Part shown: positions 30,100-31,657 of the stretch, piece by piece
How positions within the stretch are numbered: the stretch's first letter is position 1
Layout of the letters: each line of letters starts with the position of its first letter
Source: SIG480 sp045595365
GTDB lineage: Bacteria; Bacillota; Clostridia; Oscillospirales; JAAYXM01
Direction of reading: 5' to 3'
NCBI GenBank assembly: GCA_045595365.1
Contig: JAZOAI010000012.1
Span: forward strand, 1 to 31,657
DNA length: 31,657 bases
The notes under the pieces: model-generated
Database searches by the model: none
What the model saw: the letters and a program-made list of their open reading frames with translations, nothing else
What the model was told of the DNA's origin: nothing
Translations under genes and position numbers: made by a program

Positions 30100-30453
30100 C
30101 TATTTTTCGTGTGTTTTAAATATGAAAGAAGACACGAGCCCGAGGACTATTGAAGCGCAGATGCCGGCAGCGGCAGCAGTGAGCCCGCCCTTTAAAATCC
30201 CGATAGCGCCCATTGAATCAACGGCTTCACGGACTCCCTTTGCGAGCAGATGCCCAAAGCCTGCAAGAGGGACACTTGCACCCGCGCCTGCAAATTCTGC
30301 AAGTGGGGCGTATAGCCCGACGGCAGACAGGAAAACTCCTGCGACAACAAAGCCCGTGAGAATCCTTGCGGGGGTCAGCTTTGTGCGGTCAATCAGAATC
30401 TGGCCGATTCCGCAAAAAATCCCGCCTACGATAAAGGCATTTAAATATTCCAT
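30100..30453 (-). CDS. spoVAE: Stage V sporulation protein AE (AEB-type)
   Basis: A 117-aa integral membrane protein of the spore dipicolinate channel. It has about four hydrophobic segments. The family words are FIVGGIFCGIGQILIDRTKLTPARILTGFVVAGVFLSAVGLY and FAGAGASVPLAGFGHLLAKGVREAV; the GAGASVPLAGFG stretch parallels GAGTLVPITGFAN in SpoVAC. It starts 3 bp after the spoVAD stop, so the two are cotranscribed. Expression is expected in the forespore. spoVAC, its usual neighbour, is 23 kb away. Confidence 0.96.
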   Translation of the reverse strand: MEYLNAFIVGGIFCGIGQILIDRTKLTPARILTGFVVAGVFLSAVGLYAPLAEFAGAGASVPLAGFGHLLAKGVREAVDSMGAIGILKGGLTAAAAGICASIVLGLVSSFIFKTHEK

Positions 30454-30456
30454 AGC

Positions 30457-31458
30457 TCACACCTCAATTTCAACAACATGGCATATCCCGGGGATTGTTT
30501 CGCTTTGCTGCACAGTGGTGGGGGATTGAAGCGAGCCTGTCCCTGCGAGAAGAATCCGCCTCCATTTTTTCGACCTTAAGCCGTTCATAATATACGCTGA
30601 AAAGACCGTTGCGGCACACGCACATCCTGATGCGCCCGAGTGCATATCCTGATTGTGAATGTCAAACATCTCACATCCGCAGTCGATATATTGTTTTCCC
30701 ATATCAATACCGTCGAGGGAGAAAAGGTGAATCAGCGTTTTTCTGCCGACCTCGCCGAGGTCACCCGTTGCGATAATGTCAAAGTCAGAAGGCTTCGTAT
30801 TTGTGTTTTCAAAATGCTTCTTAAGGCTTGTATATGCCGCGGGTGCCATTGTTGCGCCCATATTGTTAGCATCTGAAATTCCCGAATCGACAACTGTTCC
30901 GAAGGTCGCGGCGCGAAGGTAGGGGTCAGATTCCGTTCCCTCAGATGCAACTATCGCGCATCCCGCGCCCGTAACTGTGCGCTGAGCGGTTCGCGGCCGC
31001 TGGCCGCCATAGGCTATGGGGTTTCGGTATTGCCGTTCAGCGGTGCAGAAGTGCGATGAAACGCAAACGGCGGCATTTTCAAAGCTTTTTGAGTTCACAA
31101 AAATTCCTGAAAGCGCAAGCCCCTCGACAAAGGTGGAGCAGGCGCCGTAAAGCCCGATGTAAGGGATGCCGCAGTCACGGCACGCAAAGCTTGATGCAAC
31201 ACATTGGTTTAAAAGGTCACCCGAAAGGATACACCCGAGGTTTTCGGATGTCAGGGCGGCCTTTTTGAGCGCAATAGAAAGTGCAGTTTCCTGAAACTTG
31301 CTCTCGCCCTGTTCCCACGTTTTTTGCCCGAAATGGCCGTCGGGGACAAACTTGTCGAAAAACTCCGCGAGCGGGCCTTCGCTCTCGCGCTTGCCTACAA
31401 CGCTGGCCGTGGCGATAATTCTCGGCATATTTTCAAAAAAGACAGTTTCACGCATCAT
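30457..31458 (-). CDS. spoVAD: Stage V sporulation protein AD (dipicolinate-binding subunit)
   Basis: A 333-aa soluble, thiolase-like protein that binds dipicolinic acid on the spore membrane as part of the SpoVA complex. Features are CILSGDLLNQCVASSFACRDCGIPYIGLYGACSTFVEGLALS, SSHFCTAERQYRNPIAYGGQRPRTAQRTVTGAGCAIV and HNQDMHSGASGCACAATVF, all family-specific. The start ATG has GGAGG 9 bases upstream. spoVAE follows at once. Length and motifs are full. The upstream neighbour is a pair of hairpins rather than spoVAC. Confidence 0.97.
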   Translation of the reverse strand: MMRETVFFENMPRIIATASVVGKRESEGPLAEFFDKFVPDGHFGQKTWEQGESKFQETALSIALKKAALTSENLGCILSGDLLNQCVASSFACRDCGIPYIGLYGACSTFVEGLALSGIFVNSKSFENAAVCVSSHFCTAERQYRNPIAYGGQRPRTAQRTVTGAGCAIVASEGTESDPYLRAATFGTVVDSGISDANNMGATMAPAAYTSLKKHFENTNTKPSDFDIIATGDLGEVGRKTLIHLFSLDGIDMGKQYIDCGCEMFDIHNQDMHSGASGCACAATVFSAYIMNGLRSKKWRRILLAGTGSLQSPTTVQQSETIPGICHVVEIEV

Positions 31459-31487
31459 AAAAGCCTACCTCCGAAGCGTTCTTTTTT

Positions 31488-31517
31488 TATTATTACAGAC
31501 TTTTTCAAAAATATGCA
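31488..31517 (-). promoter_or_regulatory. Possible forespore sigma-G-type promoter of spoVAD-spoVAE
   Basis: On the minus strand TGCATA (31512-31517) followed after about 16-17 bp by TAATAATA (31488-31495). It fits GHATR well and CATWHTA partly, and is placed about 30 bp before the start codon. Confidence 0.4.
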
Positions 31518-31559
31518 AAAAGGGTTTGTAGCAAAATGCATTTTGCTACAAACCCTTTT
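31518..31559. terminator. Strong hairpin terminator upstream of spoVAD
   Basis: AAAAGGGTTTGTAGCAAAA (31518-31536), TGCA loop, TTTTGCTACAAACCCTTTT (31541-31559), a 19-bp perfect stem. Likely ends a gene lying beyond the window, or shields spoVAD from read-through. Confidence 0.85.
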
Positions 31560-31582
31560 GGGCTTTAGAAAAATAGTGCAGA

Positions 31583-31640
31583 ATAAACAAATCGAACCCG
31601 AAGTAGTACATAAGTACGTCGAGAGGTTCGATTTGTTTAT
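31583..31640. repeat. Long inverted repeat with 26-base structured loop
   Basis: ATAAACAAATCGAACC (31583-31598) pairs perfectly with GGTTCGATTTGTTTAT (31625-31640). The loop contains GTAC-ATAA-GTAC. There is no T-tract, so it is not an ordinary terminator. Confidence 0.75.
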
Positions 31641-31657
31641 AGCATAAAGTGTAATTA

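Noticed and set aside
31324..31647. 107-codon plus-strand frame at the right edge
   Set aside because: Antisense to spoVAD and running through two inverted repeats; no coding signals.

Overview
The window looks like a chromosome segment of an endospore-forming Clostridium-class Firmicute, probably a gut-type anaerobe. The evidence is stage V sporulation genes (spoVAC, spoVAD, spoVAE), an alpha2-type glycyl-tRNA synthetase, ClpC, a PrsA-like foldase lipoprotein, AGGAGG-type ribosome binding sites, many intrinsic terminators and a 2[4Fe-4S] ferredoxin. The species cannot be named from the sequence alone. Most genes use moderately GC-rich codons. The stretch 18.8-23.4 kb is clearly AT-richer and looks acquired.

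Left part (1-7.2 kb): the tail of an S-layer-homology (SLH) protein followed by a 339-bp composite repeat insertion; an unrecognised 309-aa protein; glycyl-tRNA synthetase; a PrsA-like foldase; an M20 metallopeptidase; a 320-bp foldback repeat; an amidase-domain protein; a 56-aa exported SLH-like protein; and spoVAC. Middle (7.3-18.2 kb): tRNA-Arg(CCG); a DUF975 membrane protein; a co-directional run of a corrinoid protein, prfB and a YhaN/SbcC-like ATPase; a two-gene unit of an F420-ligase-family protein and a PLP enzyme of the methionine gamma-lyase/aluminium-resistance family; an AraC regulator; a ferredoxin; and clpC.

The most striking region is 18.2-23.8 kb. A tRNA-Ser(CGA) gene has been cut in its anticodon loop. 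Its 5' half lies at 18447-18486 and its 3' half at 23712-23768, with an 8-bp ACTCGAAA core at both junctions. The 5.2 kb between them carries a complete second tRNA-Ser(CGA) and a minus-strand defence operon: an HTH regulator, an AbiH-family protein broken by a 1-nt frameshift at a T6 run, a BcgI-like fused restriction-modification protein, and a specificity subunit. The specificity subunit has no usable start codon. Its frame is entered from the RM gene by a -1 shift at an in-phase G GGA AAA heptamer followed directly by TAG. No integrase is visible. Extra tRNA-Ser 5' fragments upstream suggest a repeatedly used integration site.

Right part (23.8-31.7 kb): a minus-strand operon of an M20 amidohydrolase, an ECF transporter S component and PnuC, with a 148-bp element inserted and tandemly duplicated in its promoter; a Cys-rich membrane protein; a lipoprotein/GNAT/YhbY group; a sugar isomerase-like TIM barrel; a short acidic protein; tRNA-Leu(TAA) and initiator tRNA-fMet; and spoVAD-spoVAE. 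These spore dipicolinate-channel genes lie about 23 kb from spoVAC.
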